A stretch of DNA of 64,000 nucleotides from Dastarcus helophoroides (taxonomy: Eukaryota; Arthropoda; Insecta; Coleoptera; Bothrideridae). The notes below the pieces were generated by a model. That model saw only the letters and a list, made by a program, of their open reading frames with translations, searched no databases and was not told the DNA's origin. The stretch lies in contig CM053332.1 in the NCBI GenBank assembly GCA_028583605.1, forward strand, positions 18,455,555 through 18,519,554, written 5' to 3'. Positions 36,129 through 45,703 of this stretch are shown here, piece after piece. Within the stretch, counting starts at the first letter, position 1. Each line of letters begins with the position of its first letter. Position numbers and translations under genes: made by a program.

Positions 36129-36298
36129 TCTTCTTCTTCTTCTTCTTCTTCTTCTTCTTCTTTTTCTTTTTCTTTTTCTTCTTCTTCTTCTTCTTCTTCT
36201 TCTTCTTCTTCTTCTCCTTCTCCTTCTCCTTTTCCTTCTCCTTCTTCTTCTTCTTCTTCTTCTTCTTCTTCTCCTCCTCCTCCTTCTTCTTCTTCATT
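36129..36298. repeat. (TTC)n/(GAA)n microsatellite
   Basis: About 170 bp of TTC with CTC and TTTTTC interruptions. Poly-Ser and poly-Glu/Lys open frames across it are artefacts. It forms the 3' tail of the minus-strand LINE fragment. Confidence 0.9.
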
Positions 36299-36410
36299 CT
36301 CCAAGGTAGGTATCTCAATCTGTTCTGGTCTTTAAGCCTCTTGTTCTTCTGATGTCCAGCATTGTTTCCATCTTTTCATCGGTCTTCCTTGTATTCTTTT
36401 AGCTGTTCGT

Positions 36411-36521
36411 TGCTCTTTAGAGCAACCTTTGTTGTGTTTTTTATTTTTTCTTGGTTTTAGGGGACAAGATTTTTATTTCAGTTTTTAAAAATAACCAAGG
36501 ACCAGTCCGTTAAACCAAAAC
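36411..36521. mobile_element. Family A element, right half (A8)
   Basis: TTTAGAGCAACCTTTGTTG through GGTTTTAGGGGACAAGATTT to AAGGACCAGTCCGTTAAACC. Its right flank (36522-36635) is paralogous to the right flank of copy A9 (37221-37320). Confidence 0.75.
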
Positions 36522-37051
36522 AAAAATGTTCACTCTTACCTCAAAATTCAACGTTTTTGATTTTCCAGAATTTTGGTTTTTCTCGATTTTTTTCTAATTT
36601 AGGTAGAAACTTTTCACATTTCATTTAAAAATTAGTATCTTTGTTTGTTTGACCATTCTATTTTCATCCATTCACTCGATGTGCTAGTTCCAGTATTTTC
36701 TCTTGTGAATCTATATATGTCCTCTATGTGACTCAATCTCTGTATCTCTTCATTTCTACATATATCACTCAGTGTTTTCCCATGTATCATTCTTAATGTT
36801 TTCATAGTTATAGTTCTTATTATTTGCGTTGTTCTCTTTGTATCTGGTCTTGCTTCCACTCCATACGAAATTTCAATTTTCAAAATTCATCTTTTGTCGA
36901 TATTTCATCTTTATTCCAAACATTTAGGCTTGCTTCTAAAAAATTGACATTCTATTGGATAATCAGACTCTTCTCAAAATTTTATTTTTATTTTAGATTC
37001 TTTTCTCTATCCATGTTTGTCAAATTTGGCCGGAGATATTTACTCTTAAAA

Positions 37052-37220
37052 AAACTGAAATACAGATCTTGTCCTCTGAAAGCAAGAAAGAATAATAAGC
37101 ACAACAAAGGTTGCTCTAAAGGGCAACCTTTGTTGTGATTTTTATTCTTTCTTGCTTTCAGGGGACAAGATTTGTATTTCAACTTTTGAATGTAACCAAG
37201 GACTAGTCCGTTTCACAAAA
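37052..37220. mobile_element. Family A element, compact copy (A9)
   Basis: Left arm ACTGAAATACAGATCTTG to GGTTGCTCTAAAG, then directly the right arm GGGCAACCTTTGTTG to AGTCCGTTTCAC. Almost no loop remains. Confidence 0.75.
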
Positions 37221-37442
37221 AAAATGTTGACTCTTATCCTAAAATTCAATATTTTTCGTTTCCCAGAATTTCAATTATTTTCCAAATTAGGTAGGGACTT
37301 TTTACATTTCACTTATAATGGCGTTCCAAACATTTCTACTAATTTCTAGCTCTATGCGAATTCTTGTAACCTTACCCCTATTTTTTGGGTCAACTTGATT
37401 GGGCTAAAGGTAAATTAAGGATGTGTATACTGGAGATTTCAA

Positions 37443-37595
37443 AATTTGTATAACAAATCTTGTCTCCTGAAACCAAAAAAGATTAAAAAACAAAACATAG
37501 GTCGCTTTAACGCGTTTCGATAGCTAAGCTATCATCTTCAGAGAAATACTAGTAGTACTAGTAGTAGTAGTAGAAGTAGTAGTAGTATTAGTAGT

Positions 37596-37691
<96 letters not shown>

Positions 37692-37830
37692 CTAGATTTA
37701 CTAGTACCTTTCTGAAGATGATAGCTTGGCTACCGAAACGCGTTAGAGCAAACTTTGTTGTGTTTTTTAATCTCTTTTGGTTTCAGGGGACAAGATTTGT
37801 TCTTTAATTTTTGAAGATAACCAAGAACAT
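37443..37830. mobile_element. Family A element with expanded (TAG)n loop (A10)
   Basis: Arms are complete: AACAAATCTTGTCTCCTGAA to CTATCATCTTCAGAG, and CTGAAGATGATAGCTTGG to GGGGACAAGATTTG. Between them lies a TAG/AGT repeat of about 140 bp (37549-37692). Confidence 0.85.
37549..37692. repeat. (TAG)n microsatellite in hairpin loop
   Basis: Nearly uninterrupted TAG units flanked by ACTAGTA motifs on both sides, exactly at the symmetry centre of Family A copy A10. Confidence 0.9.
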
Positions 37831-37835
37831 GTACA

Positions 37836-38665
37836 AAAAAATCAATCGCTACATAATAGAAAAAATTTGTCGAATTTATATTGAAGGAAAACTTTTTCTA
37901 CAATCAATCAAAGTATTTATGAAATTGATAACTGTAGTGATAATGTCTCAGATAAGAAGCACTCATTCGAAATCCGCAATAAATCGATAACTAACACAGT
38001 TTATGAGATCGCCTCGGATCGCGCTAAAATGCTCGATTCCAACCGCATTTACTGCGTTGCATGCAATTTAATAAACCAGCGCTAACTCCGAAAATACTCA
38101 TTCAAATAAAAGATTTAAGACGCAAATTTGATCTAAATTCTATTTTGAAGCTAAATGAAGTAATTTATTTTAAAAAAATATTACTATATGGGTAAAAAAA
38201 CCTCGGGATTCACGCACTTATTTTTCCATAAAATATTTTTTTTCTCAACAGCCATTACGATGTCGAAAAAATCTGTAATTTCTTGTTGATCTATGGCCCA
38301 ATACCCACTAGCTCTATTATATTTTGGGCTGTATCTTTAAGACAATTGGACCGAAAATTATTTAAAAAATATTTTAGGATCCATAGAGGTAGCTGTTTCA
38401 AATGGTACCGTACACGATATATTAATTAAAGCTTGATTTTTCGGGGACCAAATTAACCCTCTCCCTTCATTTTATCACAAAATGATTTTTTCTAACCGTT
38501 TGCTGGCAGCATTTGCGTGGGTGATCGAGAGCTAACGCTAAGCAACATTTCAAATGCCTACGTCAAAGAGTTTTTGAGGAAAACCTATTTTTGACAGACA
38601 AACAGACGGACCCAGGTTATAGGGGTTCTGTTTTTCCTTTTAACATACGGAACCTTAAAAAAGAG
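37836..38665. mobile_element. Interspersed repeat F, copy 2
   Basis: Shares 37895-38160 with 12005-12380. Further right it contains ACAGACAAACAGACGGACCC and ends with GTTCTGTTTTTCC and TACGGAACCTTAAA, a terminal motif common in insect repeats. No intact open frame; a likely non-autonomous DNA element or decayed relic. Confidence 0.5.
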
Positions 38666-39572
38666 CAATTGCTATCCAAGCTGATCATCTTCAATTTTAA
38701 TTTTAAGGCGGGTAAGTTGCAATTTGCCGACATTTAGTATTATGTGATAAAAATATCAATTAGGTGTTAGATTGTAATTATACAACAACTTAAAAACTTT
38801 TTTTTCATCATTTTAGCCTTATTTTTTAGATGTGTGTTAAACACTGTATCAGGTGGTTTACGAAAAATCCCGTTGTGTAGAATTTCTAGCCCTCGTTTAC
38901 CAAACCAGAGAAATCTAAATTGAATCAGGCATTTCAGTTTCAGCCACATAACCGCAACTACAATACCATTATCTGTTTAAATGGTTGGCATTTAATGTCT
39001 TATTTCCCTAGTTAGCAAAGCAGTAACCCACGCTTTAGCCCCTATTTAGCTAAATCATTATCTGTTTGCTTATGCCTTTAGTTTCCATCAAATTAATTGG
39101 GTAGTAAGCAGCCAAGAAGAGTCATCCTTTTTAAACCTCTAATGTAAAGATGTTTTAGTTTAACGAAGTATTATTAAATTTCCCTAGTTAGGAAAATGCT
39201 AATTCTGCAACGACAGCAACAATAAAAAAGAAAATCAGCTAAAACGTTATCAAATTATTTCATTAAATAATTCTTTGAAAGTACCCTGATCTCCACAACT
39301 TGGCAAATCTGGTATTTATAAGTCGAACCATTCTGATTGTGAGTGCAGATCCAATTTAGGGTTCATATCATTTGTTATCAAAAATTTAGGCCAAACACGC
39401 CTAGTGTAATAGAAAAATATATTACATATAATTAACATCCGGCGCCTCTATCGATAAACATTCAGAAAAATCAAATTTAGTAAAAAATTTCTACAAATGA
39501 CGAACTCAACTTTAAAAATGGCGACACATGTATTGCACGATAAACTTGAGTTCACAGGTTACAACGTTGAAC
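38666..39572. other. Unassigned; downstream of the BRI3-like gene
   Basis: Unique-looking sequence on the 3' side of the minus-strand gene. No clear AATAAA signal was found in the first 200 bp after its stop. 39000-39100 is less AT-rich, with no open frame of note. Confidence 0.4.
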
Positions 39573-39832
39573 TTATTTCAATTTATATCCACAATTTGGA
39601 CAATATTTCACTGAGCAACACAAAATACAGCATAGAAGTCCTATAGGAAAGCAAATAATGCCAACTATCCAACCTAAGACATTATATCCTAATCTGAAAC
39701 CTCCCTGGTAGTGACAAGCTGGGCATGGAACATCACCACCCGGGGGATCTGAAAGTTCAATATTTTATATAAATAGGCGGTAGAATTTGTAATGTATTGC
39801 TTACTTTGTTGAAAAATGAAACCCCTCTCCAT
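39573..39832 (-). CDS. BRI3-like (brain protein I3 family) small membrane protein, two exons
   Basis: Minus strand: exon 1 is ATG 39832 to 39805 (28 nt), the intron is 39804-39749 (56 bp, GTAAGC to TTTCAG), and exon 2 is 39748 to TAA 39573. The phase joins cleanly as an Asn codon, giving 67 residues. The protein has a CPAC pair at residues 18-21, a hydrophobic segment at about 33-54 containing FPIGLLCC, and a CPNCG pair at 59-63. That arrangement (CxxC, membrane segment with FPxGxLCC, C-terminal CxNCG) is the signature of the BRI3/PF10164 family, small membrane proteins of endolysosomal membranes. The usual proline-rich N-terminus is missing. An acceptor-like TTTACCAG lies just upstream (about 39844), so a further 5' exon is possible. 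ATG context is good (G at -3 and +4). No frame damage is seen. The family is well supported; the start is less certain. Confidence 0.72.
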
Positions 39833-39872
39833 TGCTCTTTCCACTGGTAAATACATTTTTTGGACCTATTGT

Positions 39873-39991
39873 ATGATTTGTGTCGCATTTCAAAAATTCC
39901 AAGACTTACATTATTTCATGATATGATGTATACTCGCGAATTCAGCCAAATGTCATGTTGGACATCAAAGACAAGAGTTGACACAAATCAT
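39873..39991. promoter_or_regulatory. Inverted repeat upstream of the BRI3-like gene
   Basis: ATGATTTGTGTC (about 39873) and its complement GACACAAATCAT (about 39979) flank roughly 95 bp, 40 to 160 bp upstream of the gene's ATG. It could be a regulatory inverted repeat or a small element relic. The overlapping plus-strand open frame 39860-40099 is not recognised. Confidence 0.25.
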
Positions 39992-40197
39992 AGATTTGTT
40001 TTATTATCGGAAAATGCCAAAAAACTCGATTTCTTGCCGAAAAAATTGATTAAATCTCTGGTAATATTTAAAAATTCTAAAAAAAATGGCTTAGAGTAAA
40101 CTGCCCTTATTTTGGTAGTCCTAAAAATATTTAAAAATTTGGTTTAAAACTACAAAAAAAGTCCAAATTTCAAATTTTAATTTACTTTCAGTAAATT

Positions 40198-40316
40198 CAA
40201 CAAAGGTTGCTCTTAGAGCAACCTTTGCTGTGTTTTTTAATCTTTCTTGGTTTCAGGGGACAAGTTCTGTACTTCAATTTTTAAAGATAACCAAGGACCA
40301 GTCCGTTCCACCAAAA
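40198..40316. mobile_element. Family A element, right half with tiny loop (A11)
   Basis: CAACAAAGGTTGCTCTTAGA is followed at once by its mirror, then GTTTCAGGGGACAAG and AAGGACCAGTCCGTTCCACC. The left outer arm is missing. Confidence 0.75.
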
Positions 40317-40688
40317 TTAATTTCATAAATTTTCGCAAATAGAATAAGACCTCGACTGCAACAACGCAGCCGTCTGAACGTCCGTATTTTTTTTATTCTG
40401 CTTGTATGACAGTCGTTAGAGCTATTTCATAGTTTCTTTAACAGATCACTAGCTGGCTCTGCTTAGAAATTTGTGGTTACTTTAAAAACGCAAAGAATGA
40501 TTAGAAATAATTGAAATGAAGTTTATTTTTAATTAAACTTGACAGGAACTTGAATAAATTCCTTAATATTAAAAAATCAACAATAATATTGGTTTAGGAT
40601 AGGCATTGTTGCGGGTTACCAGTTCGATAATTAAAACTTCGTGAATTGTAAACACTTTATTTTAAACTTGTTTCAAAAGACAACAATT

Positions 40689-41069
40689 ATGACTCAACTA
40701 ACTATCTCGAGGGAAAGGACGACCACGTATTTATACCATTCCAGGCTTCTAGAGCGATATATTCGAGAACAGATGGGTTCCGAAGCTCCCGGAAAAGGTC
40801 CAGAACGTCTACTTCCGTATGATTCATTCTCGCTGCCGTTTCCCATTAACAAATATTTCCAGAGATATCCGTACACCACACAATCACTAATACAAATTTA
40901 CAACTACAGTTTGTTACAGTATTATAATCAAGAAGTGTTTTTCAATTTGTATCGCAGACATTATTTTTTTTTCTTCCAGACAGCACAGATGATTCAGGGT
41001 CTTCCACAAATTACACTTAGGAACATTTATAATTTGTTAGTGTTTACTTTCACACAAAGCATTTACTAG
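40689..41069 (+). CDS. Unknown 126-residue protein, head-to-head with the BRI3-like gene
   Basis: The frame is open from before 40641, but the first true ATG is 40689 (A at -3), giving 126 residues and a TAG stop at 41067-41069. It is the longest non-repeat open frame in the window. The N-terminal part is hydrophilic and basic (RERTTTYLYHSRLLERYIRE); the rest is rich in Tyr, Phe, Gln and Leu (FPINKYFQRYPYTTQSLIQI). There is no signal peptide, no clear transmembrane helix and no motif I know. A strong splice-acceptor look-alike (TTTTTTTTCTTCCAG, ending about 40980) lies inside it, so the true gene may be spliced. It lies about 0.85 kb from the BRI3-like gene, divergent. Alternatives: a decayed transposon ORF or chance. 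Confidence 0.35.
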   Translation: MTQLTISRERTTTYLYHSRLLERYIREQMGSEAPGKGPERLLPYDSFSLPFPINKYFQRYPYTTQSLIQIYNYSLLQYYNQEVFFNLYRRHYFFFFQTAQMIQGLPQITLRNIYNLLVFTFTQSIY

Positions 41070-41077
41070 TTTAAAGT

Positions 41078-41175
41078 TAGGTATACCAAACTGACGAGAT
41101 CTAACAAGATAGAAACTGGTATTTGTTTTTTTCAACCCTGCATTTGATAAATGTTTAAATTTATTGATTTGTGCA
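41078..41175. mobile_element. Family B arm fragment (B4)
   Basis: TATACCAAACTGACGAGATC, then AACAAGATAGAAACTGGTAT and, after a diverged patch, TTGATTTGTGCATTAGAA. It matches the inverted left arm of B1 and B3. It begins 9 bp after the stop of the unknown open frame. Confidence 0.7.
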
Positions 41176-41349
41176 TTAGAATTCAGAGAATAAAACCGCA
41201 GATACGAAATGCCTACAAAATTATAACTAAAGTAGAGGTTTGCACAAAGGCTGGTAATTCAATGTCGCAAAGAAATAAAACCTTTATATTATAAAAAGTT
41301 CGAAATTTTAAATATGAGTTGATGAAACTTCCAGAGCATTTGTGGGGAT

Positions 41350-42200
41350 ACGCAGGGGTCATTAAATGTTATTCATTTACCAATACCAACTGCGAAGGTT
41401 TTGCCAAAACCAGAAGCTTCCAGTGCTAGGGTAAGTAGAAACACAAAATCCTACGCTTCAGTTGTTGCAGGAAACTCCAAGAAAGACTAAAACGCAGAAA
41501 AATTCTTCGGAGGAAACTAATCGAGTTGTACTGGACTTGGTGAGAGCAGTCTCCGAAGCTGGAAACAGTCAGGAAGCCATAGTCTCCATAATGATGATGC
41601 TTTCAAAGATCCTTAGCCTCAGATGGCAACAAAGGAGAGTTAACGAAGGAAACCCTGCTCGTCGCCAGCATATCAAGGCAGTTTTCTGGAACTGCAACGA
41701 ACTTCAAGGCAAGAGGAACGAACTCGAAAGTTTTCGTAAAGGGAAACGACCTGGACGTAGTGATGCTAAACGAAACCAGGATGACGTTTAGATCTAAGGA
41801 TCCCAAAATCCGAGGATATGTCTTCCCTGCAGAGACAGACCAACTGGCCCAGGAGAAGGAACGGTAATCTATGTAAGTAGAAAGCTAACTCATTTTGCTG
41901 CAGGCACCCCGGAGTTGGAAAAGCTGGAAGGAATTGGAGTAACAATTCAAATGGCGCAGGGACCTCTGACGCTGGTGTCCTGTTACTAAAGAACCAACCA
42001 AGCAATGGCTTACTCAGATCAGGAAAAGGCCGCAGCTTTCGCTGAGACCTTTAAACGACACTGTCAGGCCACACTTGAAGAAGTGGATTTAGACTTCGTA
42101 AAGGAGGTGGAAGAAGAGGTTCAAGTTCTTCAGAAGGAAGAGCTAGAAGAAAACGACGTCATCCACAGAGACAGATATGGCACGCATCTTCGAAATAAAC
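41350..42200 (+). pseudogene. Jockey-like element: ORF1 end, endonuclease start, deletion
   Basis: Frames read VSRNTKSYASVVAGNS, then EETNRVVLDLVRAVSEAGNS (ORF1 C-terminus). ORF2 then opens with FWNCNELQGKRNELESF, the start of an APE-type endonuclease, and continues MLNETRMTFRSKDPKIRGY. At about 42000 it jumps to the pre-RT linker (MAYSDQEKAAAFAETFKRHC, then VKEVEEEVQVLQKEE), so the rest of the endonuclease is displaced. Several frameshifts. The product would have been the target-nicking and copying enzyme; it is dead here. Confidence 0.8.
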
Positions 42201-42213
42201 AATAACAATGTTA

Positions 42214-42279
42214 TGTTTTTTTCAATTTATTTAACATTTCTTCGGCCCAGTTTTGCAATAAGGGTCTACCATGAAGAAT
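42214..42279. mobile_element. Family C element, minimal copy (C1) in endonuclease sequence
   Basis: 66 bp from TGTTTTTTTCAATTTATTTA through CTTCGGCCCAGTTTTGC to GGGTCTACCATGAAGAAT. Direct repeats AATAACAATGTTA lie at 42201-42213 and 42280-42292. Removing the insert and one repeat rejoins an endonuclease frame reading NNNVIVADFNA. Confidence 0.85.
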
Positions 42280-42293
42280 AATAACAATGTTAT

Positions 42294-43309
42294 TGTAGCC
42301 GACTTTAATGCTTAAAACGTCAAGTGGGGCAGCAGAGCCAACAACAAAAACGGGAGGACACAACAAAAGTTTACAACAGAGAACGGAATCGATGTCATGG
42401 CTCCAGAAGAACCAACCCATCATCATCACGCCACAGCAATACCAGATGTCCTGGACGTTGCACTGATAAAGGATGTTCGATAAACTGTGGAGTTAACGTC
42501 AGTTAGTGAGCTCAGCTCAGACCACAACCCAGTGATGATGACCATCGGAGATGATCGGGGACCCAAGCCTCCAGAGACCTGCAAGAAAACAAACTGGACA
42601 CAGTTCAGGGAGTATCTAGTAGCAAACCTGAAAGAGCCTAGAGAGATCAAGCAGACGATGACATCAACGCAGCGGTGGAAAGACTTTAAATTACCATAAC
42701 GGATTCAATTCTGCCAGCGACCAAAACTTTCCGGCATATAGAAGGAAGGGAACCACTGTCAAATCATTTGGTGGAGCTGATTAGAAGAAAAAATCGTTTC
42801 AGGAAGAGATCAAAACGGATCAATCTGCAAGCAGATAAGGCGGAAGTCAACAGGCTCATCCACGAGCTCAGGTATAAGCTCCGAGAGCACAAAATATCTA
42901 AGTTTCAGGAACACCTAAGAAGCTGCAATCTCGAAACTTCATCAGATCTCTGGCGCATAGCCAAAGCTCTAAGAAAATATAGGAAACCTATTCCTTCGAT
43001 ACACGGACCTCAAGGAATGGCTTCACTCAGATTAGGAAAAGGTCGCAGCTTTCGCTGAGACCTTTGAACGACACTGTCAGGCCACACTTAAAAAAGTGGA
43101 TTTAGACTTCGTAAAGAAGGTGGAAGAAGAGGTTCAAGTTCTTCAGGAGGAAGAGCCAGATAAAGGTGACGTTATCCAACCGACTAACGAGAAGGAAAAT
43201 CCAAAGCCTTCTGCGCAAGCTAAACGTCAAAAAGTCTCTAGGTCCAGACGGAATTCCAAACCAAGCTCTGAAGTCTCTTCTGGACCAAGCTGTCAAATAA
43301 AAAATCCCG
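42294..43309 (+). pseudogene. Jockey-like ORF2: endonuclease end and RT linker
   Basis: Frames read VIVADFNA (with an adjacent stop), PDVLDVALIKDVR and SELSSDHNPVMMT, the C-terminal catalytic SDHNPV block of the endonuclease. They continue with NWTQFREYLVANLKEP, then VELIRRKNRFRKRSKRINLQ and KFQEHLRSCNLETSSDLWRI, the linker that precedes the reverse transcriptase. 43096-43300 repeats the VKKVEEEVQVLQEEE linker seen at 42080. The AT-rich segment S1 follows. Confidence 0.8.
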
Positions 43310-44103
43310 ACATAGAAGAAATAATTTAGAAAAGGATCGAATTTTCCAGAGAGAAGGCGACGTTTTGAGAAATTGAAATTTTAATTTGAAAAAAGTCGAA
43401 TTTTGTGAGTAGAATCATAATTTTGGAAGAAAAGACGAATTTTGACAAAAATAATCCTTTCAAGAAAAAGGCGAATTTGGAGGAAAAATTTGCCATTTTC
43501 AAATAAAATTGAAATTTTGCAGAGAAAACCAAATTTGAGAATAAAGCTTACACTTTTTAAAAGAAAATTTTCTTGCAGCCTATATTTTTTATAAAAATGC
43601 AATATATTTCCAAAACTCACAATTTGTAAATAAATATTTTTTAAAGATTTTTTTATCAAAAGATCGACCAAATTTTAAAAGGAATCTAAATTTTAAGAAA
43701 TCTAAGGAAAGTTGTATTTTAAAAATAGTCGAGATTTTCATAAAAATCTGAATTTTGAGAAACGACGAGATTTCGAACAAAAAAAAACGACAAATTTTAA
43801 AATAAAAATTCCAAGCTTTGATAAAGTCAGATTTTAAGGAAAAAAAATCGAATTTCAAGAATATATTCGAAATAAAAAAAAACGAATTTGTTGGAAAAAC
43901 TTCGAAACCTCAAGGAAAAACGAATATTGAATTGTCAAAATGAAAATTTCTGGATAAACTTCTTTTCTGGCTGAATATGTATTTTCAGTTGACTGCATAA
44001 TCCAAAGAAGGGGGGGAGGAGTGGCATCAATCTGGTACAACATTGCTATGAAAGAAAGGTCTTTTTCATATACGTATAAACCTATAATAATAAAAACTTC
44101 TAA
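43310..44103. repeat. AT-rich insert S1 (first copy)
   Basis: About 790 bp of AAATTT-rich sequence ending in TGGCATCAATCTGGTACAAC and ATACGTATAAACCTATAATA. It interrupts jockey coding sequence and recurs at 44712-45703 with high identity. It contains the empty site AATATATTTCCAAAA (43601-43615) for Family C copy C2. Open frames inside are artefacts. Confidence 0.8.
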
Positions 44104-44711
44104 GTTTCAGGAACACCTTAGAAATTGCAATCTCGAAACTCCATCAGATCTCTGGCGCACAGCCAAAGCTCTAAGAGGAGACAACCGATACACGAACCTC
44201 AATATGACTTACTAGATTACTTACCACTTACTCAGATCAGGATAAGGTCGCAGCTTTTGCTGAGACATTTGAACGACACTATCAGGCCATATTTAAAGAA
44301 GTGGACATAAACTTCACAGAGGAGGTGGAAGAAGAGGTTCAAGTTGTTCAGGAGAAAGTGCCAGAAGAAGACGACGTCATCCAACCAACTAACGGAGAGG
44401 AAATCCAAAGCTTTCTGCGCAAGCTAAACGTTAAAAAGTCTCCAGGTCCAGACAGAATTCCAAACCAAGCTCTGAAGTATCTTTCGGACTAAGCTGTCAA
44501 ATGCTTTGGAGTAATACTAAATTTCATGTTTAAATACCGGTATTTTCCAACAAGATGGAAGACTGCAAACGTTATCTTTATTTTTAAGCCAGGTAAGGAT
44601 GGGCTATTTTTCCAAAACTACAGGCCAAACAGCCTCCTATCCAGCTTGGGTAAGGTGACGGAAAGGATTTTGAGGAAGCGTCTGCAGAATATCATCAGCG
44701 ATCGCGACAAT
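44104..44711 (+). pseudogene. Jockey-like ORF2 duplicate segment (linker to RT fingers)
   Basis: Starts again at KFQEHLRNCNLETPSDLWRT, continues VEEEVQVVQEKVPEEDD, LRKLNVKKSPGPDRIPNQAL, and then FKYRYFPTRWKTANVIFIFK and YRPNSLLSSLGKVTERILRK, the first RT motifs. It breaks off after NIISDRD into AT-rich copy S2. Confidence 0.8.
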
Positions 44712-45703
44712 AATCTAGAAAAGGATTGAATTTTCCAGAGAGAAGCCGACGTTTTGAGAAATTGAAATTTTAATTTGAAAAAAGTCGAATTTTGTGAATA
44801 GAATCATAATTTTGGAAGAAAAGACGAATTTTGACAAAAATAATCCTTTCAAGAAAAAGGCGAATTTGGAGGAAAAATTTGCCATTTTCAAATAAAATTG
44901 AAATTTTGCAGAGAAAACCAAATTTAAGAATAAAGTTTACACTTTTTTAAAGAAAATTTTCTCGCAGCCTATATTTTTTATAAAAATGCAATATATTTCC
45001 AAAATGTTTTTTTCAATTTGTTTAACATTTCTTCGGCCCAGTTTGGAAATATTTAAATTTTTATGGTTTGTTGACAATTTTATAAACAGTTTTTGAAATG
45101 CGACTACGTGATATTTAAATTTATTGAAAACGTCACTTCAAATGTTAAACAAATTGAAAAAAACATAATATTTCCGGTCAATAAGGGTCTACCATGAAGA
45201 ATATATTTCCAAAACTCACAATTTGTAAATAAATATTTTTTAAAGATTTTTTTATCAAAAGATCGACCAAATTTTAAAAGGTAGCTAAATTTTAAGAAGT
45301 CTGAGGAAAGTTGTATTTAAAAAATAGTCGAAATTTTCATAAAAATCTGAACTTTGAGAAACGACGAGATTTCGAACAAAAAAAACGACAAATTTTAAAA
45401 TAAAAATTCGAAGCTTTGATAAAGTCAGATTTTAAGGAAAAAAAATCGAATTTCAAGAATATATTCGAAATAAAAAAAACGAATTTGTTGGAAAAACTCG
45501 AAACCTCAAGGAAAAACGAATTTTGAATTGTCAAAATGAAAATTTCTGGATAAACTGCTTTTCTGGCTGAATATGTATTTTCAGTTGACTGCATAATCCA
45601 AAGGTGGGGGGGGGGGGGGAGTGGCATCAATCTGGTACAACATTGCTATAAAAGAAAGGTCTTTTTCATATACGTATAAACCTATAATAATAAAAATTTC
45701 TAT
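44712..45703. repeat. AT-rich insert S2 (second copy, carries Family C)
   Basis: Second copy of 43310-44103, expanded by the 195-bp Family C element C2 (45005-45199) and a longer poly-G run (45603-45619). Confidence 0.8.
45005..45199. mobile_element. Family C hairpin element, copy C2
   Basis: Begins TGTTTTTTTCAATTTGTTTA. An inner mirror (TGTTAAACAAATTGAAAAAA) lies at about 45139-45158, and it ends GGGTCTACCATGAAG. Direct repeats AATATATTTCCAAAA lie at 44990-45004 and 45200-45214. The paralogue at 43601-43615 is empty. Confidence 0.9.

Larger units (their letters stand above)
36080..36900 (-). pseudogene. LINE reverse-transcriptase tail with (GAA)n 3' end
   Basis: Minus strand from 36870 reads YGVEARPDTKRTTQIIRTIT, then MKTLRMIHGKTLSDICRNEE and IEDIYRFTREN, the C-terminal domain of the same LINE group as 17205-17350. 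After a Family A insertion (36411-36521), 36405-36310 encodes RTAKRIQGRPMKRWKQCW, and then (GAA)n follows at 36298-36129. The order core domain, GRPxKRW, microsatellite repeats the arrangement at 16690-17640. Confidence 0.65.

Noticed and set aside
36030..36335. Poly-Ser and poly-Glu/Lys open frames
   Set aside because: Translation of the (TTC)n tract; no flanking protein sequence.
40641..40688. N-terminal extension of the unknown open frame starting at 40641
   Set aside because: The codon at 40641 is GTG, not a normal eukaryotic start; the first ATG is 40689.
43326..43858. Phe-rich minus-strand open frames in S1 and S2
   Set aside because: AT-rich low complexity, repeated identically in both copies; not coding.
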